NCBI RefSeq assembly: GCF_036246005.1
Contig: NZ_CP109171.1
Location: 1,600,001-1,664,000, forward strand
Length of the DNA: 64,000 nt
DNA from: Streptomyces sp. NBC_01723
GTDB taxonomy: Bacteria; Actinomycetota; Actinomycetes; Streptomycetales; Streptomycetaceae
Direction of reading: 5' to 3'
Shown here one piece after another: positions 8,092 to 17,495 of this stretch (the stretch's first letter is position 1; every line of letters starts with the position of its first letter). A program made the position numbers and the translations under genes. Under the pieces are notes generated by a model. It was not told where the DNA came from. It made no database searches and worked only from the letters and a program-made list of their open reading frames with translations.

Positions 8092-8793
8092 TCAGGGTGC
8101 CAGGATGTCCAGTTCCTGCAGGGCGCCGACGGTGATCTCCCGGGTCAGCCGCTCGGCGCGCTCGGCGTCCCGGGCCCGTACCGCCTCGGCGACCTGGACG
8201 TGCAGGGTGACGGCGGCCGGGTCGGGGTCCTCGAACATCACGTCGTGGTGGGTGCGGCCGGCCAGGACCTCGGCGACGACGCCGCCGAGGCGGGCGAACA
8301 TCTCGTTGCCCGAGGCGGTGAGGATGACGCGGTGGAAGGCCACGTCGTGGAAGAGGTACTCCTCCAGCCGGTGCCCGCGCGAGTTGGCGACCATGCCGAG
8401 CGCGCACTCGGTCAGCTCGGCGCACTGCTCCGGTGTGGCGAGCCGCGCCGTCAGGCCGGCCGCGACCGGCTCGACCGCCGACCTCAGCACGGTCAGTGAG
8501 CGCAGCTGCCGGGGGCGTTCGGCACCGGCCAGGCGCCAGCGGATGACCTGCGGGTCGTAGACGTTCCACTCGCACTCGGGCAGGACGGTGACGCCCACGC
8601 GGCGGCGCGACTCGACGAGGTGCATGGACTCCAGGACCCGGACGGCCTCGCGCATCACGGAGCGCGACACCTCGAAGCGCTGCGCGAGTTCGTCCGTGCG
8701 CAAGACGCTGCCCGCGGGGTATTCGCCCGCTGTGATCGCGGGACCGAGGGTGTCCAGTACGCGGCCGTGCAGCCCCCGGCCCGGTGTGCTCAT
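8092..8793 (-). CDS. gntR: GntR/FadR-type gluconate operon repressor
   Basis: A 233-residue regulator. The N-terminal winged helix (TDELAQRFEVSRSVMREAVR, about 33-52) is followed by a FadR-type (FCD) all-helical effector domain with Asp/His metal-binding positions. It is divergent from gntK, 137 bp apart, the normal position for the regulator that senses gluconate or a phosphorylated product and represses the gnt genes. The intergenic region holds candidate operators. The effector is inferred from context. Confidence 0.88.
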   Translation of the reverse strand: MSTPGRGLHGRVLDTLGPAITAGEYPAGSVLRTDELAQRFEVSRSVMREAVRVLESMHLVESRRRVGVTVLPECEWNVYDPQVIRWRLAGAERPRQLRSLTVLRSAVEPVAAGLTARLATPEQCAELTECALGMVANSRGHRLEEYLFHDVAFHRVILTASGNEMFARLGGVVAEVLAGRTHHDVMFEDPDPAAVTLHVQVAEAVRARDAERAERLTREITVGALQELDILAP

Positions 8794-8833
8794 GCACTCA
8801 GCGTACGGGGCGCGTCACGGGAACAAAAAGTCA

Positions 8834-8873
8834 GACTTATATGTCACAGGCTCTTGAATTAGTCGTACCTAAT
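8834..8873. promoter_or_regulatory. Candidate GntR operators between gntR and gntK
   Basis: The gntR-gntK intergenic region contains an unusually AT-rich island with two inverted repeats: GACTTATATGTC (8834-8845, five of six pairs) and ATTAGTCGTACCTAAT (8858-8873, five-bp arms ATTAG/CTAAT). Position between the divergent genes makes them the best candidates for binding by GntR. Confidence 0.45.
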
Positions 8874-8930
8874 GGGTTTCAGTTGCGTCGACATCACGTG
8901 TCGACGAAGACAGCAGACAGCGAGAGTGCG

Positions 8931-9458
8931 ATGCAGCGACTGCACACCCCCCATGTCGTCGTGGTCATGGGCGTAGCGGGCACCGGGAAGACCACCATCG
9001 GCCCCCTGCTCGCGGCCCGGCTCGGCGTTCCCTACGCCGAGGGCGACGACTTCCACCCGCCGGCCAACATCGCGAAGATGACGGCCGGCACCCCCCTAAC
9101 GGACGAGGACCGCTGGCCGTGGCTGGACGCCATCGGCGGCTGGGCCCACGGGCGTGCGGGGCTCGGCGGGGTGGTGAGCAGTTCGGCGCTCAAGCGGTCG
9201 TACCGCGACCGGCTGCGGGCCGCCGCTCCCGGTGTCGTCTTCGTGCATCTCACGGGCAGCCGTGAGCTGATCGAGGACCGGATGGCGCACCGGCAGGGCC
9301 ACTTCATGCCGACGGCCCTGCTCGACTCCCAGTTCGCCACCCTCCAGCCGCTCCAGTCGGACGAGGCCGGGGTCGCGGTGGACGTGTCCGGTACGCCCGA
9401 GGAGATCACCGAGCGCGCGGCGAGCGCCCTGGGCGACCTCGCCGAGCCGGTCCAGTAA
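8931..9458 (+). CDS. gntK: Gluconokinase
   Basis: A 175-residue GntK-type kinase that converts gluconate plus ATP to 6-phosphogluconate for the pentose phosphate pathway. The P-loop GVAGTGKTT is at residues 14-22, followed by GDDFHPPANIAKM and LTDEDRWPWL, the gluconate-binding signatures, and CSALKRSYRD-like SSALKRSYRD. ATG 8931 gives the family's usual length; a GTG at 8898 would add 11 residues. First gene of gntK-gntP-idnO-idnD. Confidence 0.93.
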   Translation: MQRLHTPHVVVVMGVAGTGKTTIGPLLAARLGVPYAEGDDFHPPANIAKMTAGTPLTDEDRWPWLDAIGGWAHGRAGLGGVVSSSALKRSYRDRLRAAAPGVVFVHLTGSRELIEDRMAHRQGHFMPTALLDSQFATLQPLQSDEAGVAVDVSGTPEEITERAASALGDLAEPVQ

Positions 9459-9504
9459 CCCCCCGCACCGTCCCCCGAATCCCCATCACCGCAAGGAACC
9501 CACC

Positions 9505-10902
9505 GTGACCAGACTCAGCGTCGAGATGCTGGCAGCGGACACCGTCGAGCCGATCACCTCGGCCGGCCACGCCCAGCTGGGCATCGCCGTGCTCCTCGGC
9601 ATCGCCGTCATCGTGCTGCTCATCACCAAGTTCAAGCTGCATGCCTTCCTGTCGCTGACCATCGGGTCACTGGCGCTCGGCGCGTTCGCCGGTGCGCCGC
9701 TGGACAAGGTCATCACCAGCTTCACCGCCGGGCTCGGCTCCACCGTCGCGGGCGTCGGCGTGCTGATCGCCCTCGGCGCGATCCTCGGCAAGATGCTCGC
9801 CGACTCCGGTGGCGCCGACCAGATCGTGGACACCATCCTCGCCAGGGCTACGCCTCGTTCGATGCCGTGGACGATGGTGCTGATCGCCTCGGTCATCGGA
9901 CTGCCGCTCTTCTTCGAGGTCGGCATCGTGCTGCTGATCCCGGTCGTGCTGATGGTCGCCAAGCGCGGCAACTACTCGCTGATGCGGATCGGCATCCCGG
10001 CCCTCGCCGGTCTCTCCGTGATGCACGGCCTGGTCCCGCCGCACCCCGGCCCGCTGGTCGCGATCGACGCGCTCGGCGCCAACCTCGGTGTGACCCTCGC
10101 GCTGGGCGTGCTGATCGCCGTCCCGACGGTGATCATCGCCGGTCCGGTGTTCTCCAAGTACGCCGCCCGCTGGGTGGACGTGCCCGCTCCCGACCGGATG
10201 ATCCCGACGCGCGCCTCCGAGGACCTGGAGAAGCGCCCGGGCTTCGGCGCGACGCTGGCCACGATCCTGCTGCCGGTCGTGCTGATGCTGCTCAAGGCGC
10301 TCGTCGACATCATCGTCGACGACCCGGAGAACCTGGTGCAGCGCACCTTCGACGTCATCGGCAACCCGCTGATCGCCCTGCTGGTCTCCGTGATCGTCGG
10401 TATCTTCACGCTGCTGCGGCCCGCCGGGTTCGGCAAGGACCGGCTGTCGGGGCTGGTCGAGAAGGGCCTGGCGCCCATCGCCGGCATCCTGTTGATCGTC
10501 GGCGCCGGCGGCGGCTTCAAGCAGACGCTGATCGACTCCGGCGTGGGCCAGATGATCCTGGAGATCTCCAAGGACTGGTCGATCCCGGCGCTGCTGCTCG
10601 CCTGGCTGATCGCGGTGGCGATCCGGCTGGCGACCGGTTCGGCGACGGTGGCGACGGTCTCGGCGGCCGGTCTGGTCGCGCCGCTCGCCGCCGACATGTC
10701 GACCACGCACGCCGCCCTGCTGGTCCTCGCCATCGGCGCCGGCTCGCTCTTCTTCAGCCACGTCAACGACGCCGGATTCTGGCTGGTGAAGGAGTACTTC
10801 GGGCTGAGCGTCGGCCAGACCATCAAGACCTGGTCCGTCATGGAGACGATCATCTCGGTGGTCGCCGGAGCCCTGGTCCTGCTGTTGTCCCTGTTCATCT
10901 AG
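9505..10902 (+). CDS. gntP: GntP-family gluconate:H+ symporter
   Basis: A 465-residue inner-membrane carrier with about 12-14 hydrophobic helices. GntP hallmarks are GAILGKMLADSGGAD, VIGLPLFFEVGIVLLIP, HGLVPPHPGPL and SHVNDAGFWLVKEYFGLS. It imports gluconate (possibly idonate or ketogluconate), feeding gntK downstream of gntK in the same operon. GTG 9505 has AAGGAAC upstream. Gap to gntK is 46 bp. Confidence 0.93.
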   Translation: MTRLSVEMLAADTVEPITSAGHAQLGIAVLLGIAVIVLLITKFKLHAFLSLTIGSLALGAFAGAPLDKVITSFTAGLGSTVAGVGVLIALGAILGKMLADSGGADQIVDTILARATPRSMPWTMVLIASVIGLPLFFEVGIVLLIPVVLMVAKRGNYSLMRIGIPALAGLSVMHGLVPPHPGPLVAIDALGANLGVTLALGVLIAVPTVIIAGPVFSKYAARWVDVPAPDRMIPTRASEDLEKRPGFGATLATILLPVVLMLLKALVDIIVDDPENLVQRTFDVIGNPLIALLVSVIVGIFTLLRPAGFGKDRLSGLVEKGLAPIAGILLIVGAGGGFKQTLIDSGVGQMILEISKDWSIPALLLAWLIAVAIRLATGSATVATVSAAGLVAPLAADMSTTHAALLVLAIGAGSLFFSHVNDAGFWLVKEYFGLSVGQTIKTWSVMETIISVVAGALVLLLSLFI

Positions 10903-10942
10903 GCGCACGGGACACCGGTCGACCGGAAACAGGAGTACGACG

Positions 10943-11704
10943 ATGACGGCTCACCCCCTCTTCGACATCGGCGGGCGCACGGCCCTGGTGACCGGCTCCA
11001 GCCGGGGCATCGGGCTGGCCCTGGCCCGGGGCCTGGCCGAGGCAGGCTGCCGCGTGGTCCTCAACGGGCGCGACGGCGAACGCCTCACCGAAGCGGCCGC
11101 CGGCCTCCCGGGCGACGTGCACACGGCCGCCTTCGACGTGACCGACGGCCCGTCCGTGGCCGCCGGGATCGCGGAGGTCGAGGAGCGGGTGGGCCCGCTC
11201 GACATCCTGGTCAACAACGCGGGCATGCAACTGCGGGCGCCGCTGCTGGAGTTCGCGGACGCCGACTGGCACCGCATCCTGGACACCAACCTCACCAGCG
11301 CCTTCCTGGTGGGCCGGGAGGCCGCGCGCCGGATGACGGAACGCGGCCACGGCAAGATCGTCAACATCTGCTCGCTGCAGAGCGAGGTGGTCCGCCCGGG
11401 CATCGCGCCCTACGCGGCCACCAAGGGCGCGCTGAAGATGCTCACCAAGGGCATGTGCGCCGACTGGGGCCCGCGCGGGGTCCAGGTCAACGGGCTCGGT
11501 CCCGGCTACATCGAGACCGAGCTGACCCGGCCCCTGGTCGAGGACGAGGAGTTCAGCGCCTGGGTGCGCGGGCGCACACCCGCCGGGCGCTGGGGCACCA
11601 CGGAGGACCTGGTGGGCGGGCTGCTGTTCCTCGTCTCGCCCGCCGCGGACTTCGTCGGCGGACAGGTGCTGTACGTCGACGGCGGCATGACGAGCGTGCT
11701 GTGA
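10943..11704 (+). CDS. idnO: Gluconate 5-dehydrogenase-type SDR
   Basis: A 253-residue short-chain dehydrogenase: TGSSRGIG (18-24), NNAG (91-94), catalytic Ser144, Tyr157 and Lys161 (YAATK). The start PLFDIGGRTALVTG and close partner idnD indicate the enzyme that interconverts 5-ketogluconate and gluconate. A ribosome site (AGGAGTACGACG) precedes the ATG. Its stop abuts the idnD gene. Function by family and operon context. Confidence 0.85.
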   Translation: MTAHPLFDIGGRTALVTGSSRGIGLALARGLAEAGCRVVLNGRDGERLTEAAAGLPGDVHTAAFDVTDGPSVAAGIAEVEERVGPLDILVNNAGMQLRAPLLEFADADWHRILDTNLTSAFLVGREAARRMTERGHGKIVNICSLQSEVVRPGIAPYAATKGALKMLTKGMCADWGPRGVQVNGLGPGYIETELTRPLVEDEEFSAWVRGRTPAGRWGTTEDLVGGLLFLVSPAADFVGGQVLYVDGGMTSVL

Positions 11705-11721
11705 ACGCCGGGGAGGCCGTC

Positions 11722-12762
11722 ATGCGGGGTTGTGTGATCCACGGCGCCGGTGACCTCCGGGTCGAGGAGCTGCCGGTCCCCCGTCCCGGGCCGGGCGAGG
11801 CACTCGTCGCCGTGGGCTATGGCGGCGTGTGCGGCTCCGATCTGCACTACTGGCGGCACGGCGGGGTCGGCGACTTCCGGCTGCGCGAGCCGATGCTGCT
11901 CGGGCACGAGGTGGTCGGCACGGTGGTGGCGTACGGCTCCCCCGGCACGCCGGGCCCCGAGATCGGTACGCCCGTCGCCGTGCACCCGGCGACCCCGTGC
12001 GGGGTGTGCCCGGAGTGCGTGGACGGGCGGCGCAACGTCTGCCGGGACACCCGCTATCTGGGCAGCGCGGCCCGCTTCCCGCACGTGCAGGGCGGCTTCG
12101 CGTCCCGGATCGCCGTCCCGGCCTCCCAGCTCCGGTCCCTCCCGTCCGGCCTCGACCCCCGGCGCGCCGCCCTCGCCGAACCCCTCGCCGTCGCCCTGCA
12201 CGCCGTGGGCCGGGCCGGGGACCTGACCGGCCGGCACGTCCTGGTCACCGGCGCCGGTCCCATCGGCTGCCTGGTGGTCGCGGCGGCCAGGGCGGCGGGC
12301 GCGGCCCGCGTGACGGTGTCGGACCTGCTGCCGGCGGCCCTGGAGTACGCGCGGGCCGCGGGCGCCGACGTGCTGGTACGGGCCGACGACCCGGACGACG
12401 CCGGGTGGCCGGCCGAGGTGGACGCGGCGATCGAGGCGTCCGGGGTGGCCGCGGGCCTGGACGCCTGTCTGCGGCTGGTCCGGCGCGGCGGGGTGGTCGT
12501 CCAGCTCGGCATGCTGCCGCCGGGCCGGAGCCCCTTCGCCGGCAACCTGGTGGTGAGCCGGGAGATCGAGCTGCGCGGGGCCTTCCGCTTCGACGGTGAC
12601 TTCGACGCGGCGCTGGACCTGCTCGCCGCCGAGCCCGCGTTCGACGCGCTGGTCGGCGCGGTGGTCCCGGTGCGCGACGCGGAGTCGGCGTTCGAACTGG
12701 CCGCGGACCGGAGCCGGTCCTGCAAGGTGCTCCTTGACTTCGGGGCGGACCCGGCGCTCTGA
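11722..12762 (+). CDS. idnD: L-idonate 5-dehydrogenase, zinc MDR family
   Basis: A 346-residue zinc-dependent dehydrogenase. Catalytic zinc ligands are C37, H62 and E63 (GHE); structural zinc cysteines are C93, C96, C99 and C107; a Rossmann VTGAGPIG segment follows. The sorbitol/idonate subgroup start CGSDLHYWRHGGVGDF is clear. It would oxidise L-idonate to 5-ketogluconate, then IdnO and GntK bring the carbon to 6-phosphogluconate. ATG 11722 has GGGAGG (11711-11716); a GTG at 11701 overlapping the idnO stop is an alternative. Confidence 0.85.
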   Translation: MRGCVIHGAGDLRVEELPVPRPGPGEALVAVGYGGVCGSDLHYWRHGGVGDFRLREPMLLGHEVVGTVVAYGSPGTPGPEIGTPVAVHPATPCGVCPECVDGRRNVCRDTRYLGSAARFPHVQGGFASRIAVPASQLRSLPSGLDPRRAALAEPLAVALHAVGRAGDLTGRHVLVTGAGPIGCLVVAAARAAGAARVTVSDLLPAALEYARAAGADVLVRADDPDDAGWPAEVDAAIEASGVAAGLDACLRLVRRGGVVVQLGMLPPGRSPFAGNLVVSREIELRGAFRFDGDFDAALDLLAAEPAFDALVGAVVPVRDAESAFELAADRSRSCKVLLDFGADPAL

Positions 12763-12801
12763 GGCCCCGGGATCCGCACGTCTCCCACACCCTCCCCCGG
12801 G

Positions 12802-14340
12802 TCAGGAGGACGCCGCCTTGTCCAGCTGGAACGCCTCGTTTCCCTGCCCGATGCGGGCGTGCCGCTCGGGCGCCCGCGAGCGCAGCAGCAGTCCCTGCAC
12901 GACGCCGGCGACGGCCGCGAGGCCGATGATGCCGGGCAGCACCCAGCTCAGGGCGGAGTCGGGACCGGCGCCGACCAGGACGTCGAAGTCCTTGGCCGTG
13001 TATCCGGCGATCACCAGCAGGGCGGCGCCCGCGACGGCGGAGGCGGCCAGCCGCACGCCCTGGGCGCCGGCGGCTCCGCGGCGTACGAAGAAGGCGACCA
13101 CGGAGAACGAGGCCGTGGCCATCAGCAGGATCACGCCGAGGGCGCCGATGTTGCCGCCCCAGGTGAACAGGTGCAGCACGGGCTGGGTGGGGTCGCCGTT
13201 CGGCCTGTCGTCGGCGAGGGCGAATCCGGCCACGACGACCAGGGACACGGCGGTCTGGAGCAGCGAGCCGGTGCCCGGGGCGCCGCTGGAGCCGCTGGTC
13301 CGCCCGAAGGCGGCGGGCAGCAGTCCTTCGCGGCCCATGGCGAAGGCGTACCGGGCGACGACGTTGTGGAAGCTGAGCAGGGCGGCGAACATGCCGGTCA
13401 CGAAGAGCACGTGCAGCACGTCGGTGAAGGTGGAGCCGAGCCGCGACTCGGTCAGGAAGAAGAGCAGCCCGGCGCTCTGCTCCTGGGCGGTACCGACGAT
13501 CCTGTCCGGCCCGGTGGCGACGGTCAGCGCCCAGCTGCTGAGCGCGAAGAAGACGGCGACCCCACCGACCGCCAGGAACATGACACGCGGGACCAGCACG
13601 TGCGGCCGGCTGGTCTCCTCGGCGTACACGGGCGCCTGTTCGAAGCCGAGGAAGGCGGCGATGCAGAAGCACAGGGCGGTGCCGACCCCGGCGCCGGTCA
13701 GGGTGTCCGGGTTGAAGGCGTGCAGCGAGAGCCCCTGCGGTCCCGGGTCGGCGACGGCGGCGATGTCGAAGACGACCACGAGGACCACTTCGATGAGCAG
13801 CAGTACGCCCAGGACGCGCGCGTTGACGTCGATCTTCAGCCAGCCCAGCGTGCCGACCGCGAGCACGGCCAGCAGCGCCGGGATCCACCAGGCGACGTCC
13901 AGGTCGGCGTAGGTGGACAGGAGCCCCGAGACCTCGAAGCCGAAGATGCCGTAGATGCCGACCTGGAGCGCGTTGTAGGCGACCAGCGCGACCAGGGCGG
14001 CACCCGCGCCGGCGGTGCCGCCGAGGCCGCGGGAGATGTACGCGTAGAAGGCGCCCGCGTTGTGGACGTGCCGGCTCATCTCGGCGTATCCGACGCTGAA
14101 GAGGATCAGCACCACGCCGAGCAGCACGAAGAGCAGCGGCTGTCCCACGATGCCCATCACGGCGAAGGTGGTGGGCATGACGCCCGCGACCACCATCAGC
14201 GGGGCCGTGGCGGCGAGCACGGACAGCAGCAGCCCGCCCGTGCCCAGCCGGTCGGCGCGCAGCGCGCGCTCCTCGCCCTTGAAGGTGCTGATGGCGCCAC
14301 CGTTCGCGGTGCTGCTCGTGCTCGAACTGCCCGTGGTCAT
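12802..14340 (-). CDS. APC-superfamily amino acid permease
   Basis: A 512-residue membrane protein with about 12 helices after a hydrophilic Ser/Thr-rich N-terminus. The segment RLGTGGLLLSVLAATAPLMV and GYAEMSRHVHNAGAFYAYIS match actinobacterial amino acid/polyamine/organocation permeases. The substrate is unknown. The convergent idnD gene ends 39 bp away. The gene below (14375) lies upstream on the same strand, 34 bp off, so they may be co-transcribed. Confidence 0.85.
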   Translation of the reverse strand: MTTGSSSTSSTANGGAISTFKGEERALRADRLGTGGLLLSVLAATAPLMVVAGVMPTTFAVMGIVGQPLLFVLLGVVLILFSVGYAEMSRHVHNAGAFYAYISRGLGGTAGAGAALVALVAYNALQVGIYGIFGFEVSGLLSTYADLDVAWWIPALLAVLAVGTLGWLKIDVNARVLGVLLLIEVVLVVVFDIAAVADPGPQGLSLHAFNPDTLTGAGVGTALCFCIAAFLGFEQAPVYAEETSRPHVLVPRVMFLAVGGVAVFFALSSWALTVATGPDRIVGTAQEQSAGLLFFLTESRLGSTFTDVLHVLFVTGMFAALLSFHNVVARYAFAMGREGLLPAAFGRTSGSSGAPGTGSLLQTAVSLVVVAGFALADDRPNGDPTQPVLHLFTWGGNIGALGVILLMATASFSVVAFFVRRGAAGAQGVRLAASAVAGAALLVIAGYTAKDFDVLVGAGPDSALSWVLPGIIGLAAVAGVVQGLLLRSRAPERHARIGQGNEAFQLDKAASS

Positions 14341-14374
14341 CGGGGGACGTCCTTCTCTCGTCTGCGGGGGATGG

Positions 14375-15343
14375 TCAGGCCGTACCGAGCGCGCTCGCGC
14401 GGGCCGCGCGGAAGGCGGGTAACGGGTCGCGGTCGGGATACGACCAGGGGGCGGGCGTGACGTGCTCGCCGATGCGGTGGAACAGGGCGGCGGCCTCGGC
14501 GCCCCGGCCCTCGCAGCACTTCGCGTGGGCGAGGAAGTTGAGGTCGATCAGCCGGCGCGGATGGCCGTCCTGCTCCCACTCGAGCCACCAGTCGAAGGCC
14601 GCCTTCATCACCAGGCGGGCGCGGCGCCCCGCCCAGTGGCCGGCGGTGTTCGGGCCGGTGGGCTCGTGCCCGGCGACGGCGAGCACGCGGTAGCGCTCGG
14701 CGTGCGCGACGACCGGGAGGATGGCCAGCGGAGAGTCGGCGGGGGCCTGCTCGGCGGCCCAGTTGGCGAAGTCGTACACCTCGTGCAGCGGGTCCGGACC
14801 GCCGTCGCCGCCGCGCTCGGCGAGCCGGGCGACCATCAGGTGGTGGGCGTGGTGGTGGTCGGCGTAGCGCACCCGGACCTCGTCGAAGACCCGGACGACA
14901 TCCTCCTCGGCGCCCAGCGAGCGCTCCAGCATGAGGAGCCCGAGCCAGGGCGTGGGGTCGCCCGGCACCAGCGCGGCGGCGTCCCGGCAGGCGTCCCGGG
15001 CCCGGGCGGCCTTCTCCTTGCCCCGCAGGGCGCGATGGACCAGGGCGAGGGCGAGCAGCACCGACGCGTCGGCGGAGTCGGGTTCGGCGAGCAGCCACTC
15101 GCGGGCCCAGGGGGCACAGCAGGGCTCCTTGGCGAGGACGGCCACCCGATGTCCCCGGCGGTCCCAGTCGTCACCCGTGTGGACCAGCAGGGACCGGACG
15201 GACTGCCAGCGCCCCTGGGTCAACGCCGCCCGGGCGGTGACGAGTTCGGCGTCGTCGAGGGCCTCGTCGAACGCCTGGGCCGCGCGTCTGCGGCCGCGGC
15301 CGAGGGGAGGCGGGGGTGGGGACACCGCGGGAAACTTCCTCAC
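14375..15343 (-). CDS. Hypothetical protein, TPR-like helical repeats
   Basis: About 322 residues, all-helical with Ala/Leu periodicity (RAALTQGRWQSVRSLL, SADASVLLALALVHRAL, AHHLMVARLAERGG), suggesting a TPR/SEL1-like solenoid. Motif CAPWAREWLLAEPDSADA is typical of a streptomycete family with no known job. The start is uncertain: GTG 15343 (VRKFPAVS) is used, but GTG 15388 and TTG 15409 are also in frame and none has a good ribosome site. It may form a unit with the permease downstream. Confidence 0.6.
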   Translation of the reverse strand: MRKFPAVSPPPPPLGRGRRRAAQAFDEALDDAELVTARAALTQGRWQSVRSLLVHTGDDWDRRGHRVAVLAKEPCCAPWAREWLLAEPDSADASVLLALALVHRALRGKEKAARARDACRDAAALVPGDPTPWLGLLMLERSLGAEEDVVRVFDEVRVRYADHHHAHHLMVARLAERGGDGGPDPLHEVYDFANWAAEQAPADSPLAILPVVAHAERYRVLAVAGHEPTGPNTAGHWAGRRARLVMKAAFDWWLEWEQDGHPRRLIDLNFLAHAKCCEGRGAEAAALFHRIGEHVTPAPWSYPDRDPLPAFRAARASALGTA

Positions 15344-15579
15344 GCGACGCGGGGGGTCGTCGTAGCCGGACTGCCATGAACTGATCACGCACAGCAAACC
15401 GGCCGCCAAGGCTTGACGTCAAGAGGAATCCATTCGTTACACGCGTCAACTCAGTTGCGGACAAGGCGACTTGACCGGGCCCCACCCCGAATGCCGCACT
15501 CGCCCGGCGACCGGCTGCCGCCGACACTAGAGTCGGCCTCGACGCACCCGTGACCCGACTGACGATCGAGGTACGCAGC

Positions 15580-16473
15580 GTGTCGGTTCTGGTTCTGGTT
15601 CTCGCCGTGAGCGCCGCGTGCTGCCTGGGCTTCGGTTTCGTCCTCCAGCAGAACGCCGCGCAGCGCGCTCCGCTGGGCGACTTCCTCTCACCCCGCCTGC
15701 TGCTCGACCTGGTCCGGGTACCTCGCTGGCTGGCGGGCATGGGGCTGATGGCGGCCGGCATGGTGCTGGGCGCGATCGCACTGGGCGGCGGCGAACTCAC
15801 CCTCGTCGAACCCCTCCTGGCGACCAACCTCCTCTTCGCCCTCGCGCTGTCCCGCCTCCAGACCCGGCAGCCGCTGGGCCCGCAGGGCTGGGCCGGCCTG
15901 GCGCTGCTCGCGGGCGGGGTGACGGCGTTCATCCTGGCGGGCGAGCCGCGCGGCGGCAGCGCGGTGAGCGACCCGCTGCGGCACTGGCTGATCATCGGCG
16001 CGATGCTGGGCGTGGCCCTCGTGCTCACGGCGTGCGCCGGACGCTTCCGGCTGACCTGGGGCCCGACGCTGCTGGCCCTGGCCGCCGGGCTGCTCTACGG
16101 GGTGCAGGACGCGCTGACCCGGGTCAGCGGACGCCGCTTCTCCGCGGGCGGCCTCGCGGAACTGCTGACGGGCTGGCAGCCGTACGTGGTCGTGGTTCTC
16201 GGCGTCACCGGCCTGGTCCTGGTCCAGAGCGCCTTCGAGACGGCGCCGCTGCGCAGGTCGCTCCCCGCGCTGACCGCCGCCCAGCCGCTCGCGGGCATCG
16301 CCTGCGGGGTCGGCTTCCTCGGCGACCGCCTGCGCACCGACACCGCGGCGCTGGCGTGGGAGGCGGGCGGCCTCGCGTCGGTGGTGGCCGGCATCGTGCT
16401 GCTGGGCATGCACCCGGCGATGCCGCAGGGGACGGGCGAGAGCGGGCGCGAACGGGCTCTGCAGCGGCGCTGA
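15580..16473 (+). CDS. DMT-superfamily (EamA/NIPA-like) transporter
   Basis: A 297-residue integral membrane protein with about nine to ten helices. The pattern GFGFVLQQNAAQRAP, GAIALGGGELTLVEPLLATNLLFALAL resembles the NIPA/DMT group found widely in actinobacteria. The direction and substrate of transport cannot be said. GTG 15580 is chosen for the GAGG ribosome site about 8 nt upstream; GTG 15550 is an alternative. The 236-bp region upstream has no other gene. Confidence 0.75.
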   Translation: MSVLVLVLAVSAACCLGFGFVLQQNAAQRAPLGDFLSPRLLLDLVRVPRWLAGMGLMAAGMVLGAIALGGGELTLVEPLLATNLLFALALSRLQTRQPLGPQGWAGLALLAGGVTAFILAGEPRGGSAVSDPLRHWLIIGAMLGVALVLTACAGRFRLTWGPTLLALAAGLLYGVQDALTRVSGRRFSAGGLAELLTGWQPYVVVVLGVTGLVLVQSAFETAPLRRSLPALTAAQPLAGIACGVGFLGDRLRTDTAALAWEAGGLASVVAGIVLLGMHPAMPQGTGESGRERALQRR

Positions 16474-16497
16474 CCCGCCGCTGCTTGGATGGTCGGC

Positions 16498-17007
16498 ATG
16501 AGCGCTGCTGACGAGATCCTCGACATCGTCGACGAGACCGACCACGTCGTCGGACAGGCCCGGCGGGGCGACGCGTACGCACGTGGGCTGCGCCATCGCT
16601 GCGTGTTCGTGTGGGCCAGGGACGCGGAGGACCGGGTCTTCGTCCACCGCCGCACGGCGACGAAGCTGGTGTTCCCCTCCCAGTACGACATGTTCGTCGG
16701 CGGGGTGGTGGGCGCGGGCGAGTCCTACGACGACGCGGCGCTGCGGGAGGCGGAGGAGGAACTGGGGGTCACCGGGCTGCCGCGCCCGGCGTTCCTCTTC
16801 AAGTTCCTGTACGACGACGGCGCCGGGCGGACCTGGTGGTCGGCGGTGTACGAGGTGCGCTGCGAGGGCCCGGTCTCCCCGCAGGTGGAGGAGGTGGCGT
16901 GGCACGGGTTCCTGCCGGAAGCGGAGCTGGAACGACGGCTCGCGGAGTGGGAGTGGGTGCCGGACGGTTTGTCGGCGTACGCGCGGCTGCGGGCTTGGCG
17001 GCGGTGA
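16498..17007 (+). CDS. NUDIX hydrolase
   Basis: A 169-residue protein with a perfect Nudix box (G-x5-E-x7-REAEEELGV, near residues 64-86) and the start DEILDIVDETDHVVGQ, found in the subgroup related to isopentenyl-diphosphate isomerase and YfcD. It hydrolyses a nucleoside diphosphate linked to X; the real substrate is unknown. ATG 16498 is preferred over 16489 by ribosome-site spacing. Confidence 0.85.
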   Translation: MSAADEILDIVDETDHVVGQARRGDAYARGLRHRCVFVWARDAEDRVFVHRRTATKLVFPSQYDMFVGGVVGAGESYDDAALREAEEELGVTGLPRPAFLFKFLYDDGAGRTWWSAVYEVRCEGPVSPQVEEVAWHGFLPEAELERRLAEWEWVPDGLSAYARLRAWRR

Positions 17008-17099
17008 CGCGACAGGGTGCGGGGGCGCGGTGCGGGGGTGGGTGGGTGACGCGGGCCGCCGCCGGCCGCCGCGGGCATCCGGCCCGATAGGGTCCCCAC

Positions 17100-17492
17100 G
17101 TGATCGAATTCGTGCGGAACGCCCGGCTCTGGTTCGCGCCCGAGGAGGTCAAGCGAGAGGGCCGTACGCCCGACTACCGCTTCTCGCTCGCGAACGAGCG
17201 CACCTTCCTGGCCTGGCTGCGCACCGCCATGGCCCTGATCGGCGGCGGTTTCGCGGTGGACCAGTTCCTGCCCGACCTCCGCTGGGGCTGGCGCGTCGGC
17301 CTCGCGCTCGCGCTGCTCGCCTCCGGTGTGCTGTGCTCGCTGCGCGCCGTGAACCACTGGGTGCGCTGCGAACGCGCCATGCGCCGCGGCGAGGACCTCC
17401 CCGCCTCCCGCTTCCCGGCCCTGCTCAGCCTGGTCGTCGCGGTCGTCGCCGTGGCCATGGTCGTCGTGGTCCTCGTCGGCTGGGAGAGCTGA
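17100..17492 (+). CDS. YidH/DUF202 membrane protein
   Basis: A 130-residue protein with three membrane helices. The soluble start holds the DUF202 signature DYRFSLANERTFLAWLRTAMALIGGG. Function unknown. GTG start. A second DUF202 gene follows 3 bp later; the pair (long YidH-like plus short form) is a common arrangement in actinobacteria. Confidence 0.85.
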   Translation: MIEFVRNARLWFAPEEVKREGRTPDYRFSLANERTFLAWLRTAMALIGGGFAVDQFLPDLRWGWRVGLALALLASGVLCSLRAVNHWVRCERAMRRGEDLPASRFPALLSLVVAVVAVAMVVVVLVGWES

Positions 17493-17495
17493 CCG

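Noticed and set aside
12859..14460. 533-residue open frame on the plus strand
   Set aside because: Antisense of the amino-acid permease; product rich in Gly/Glu/His with no recognisable fold.
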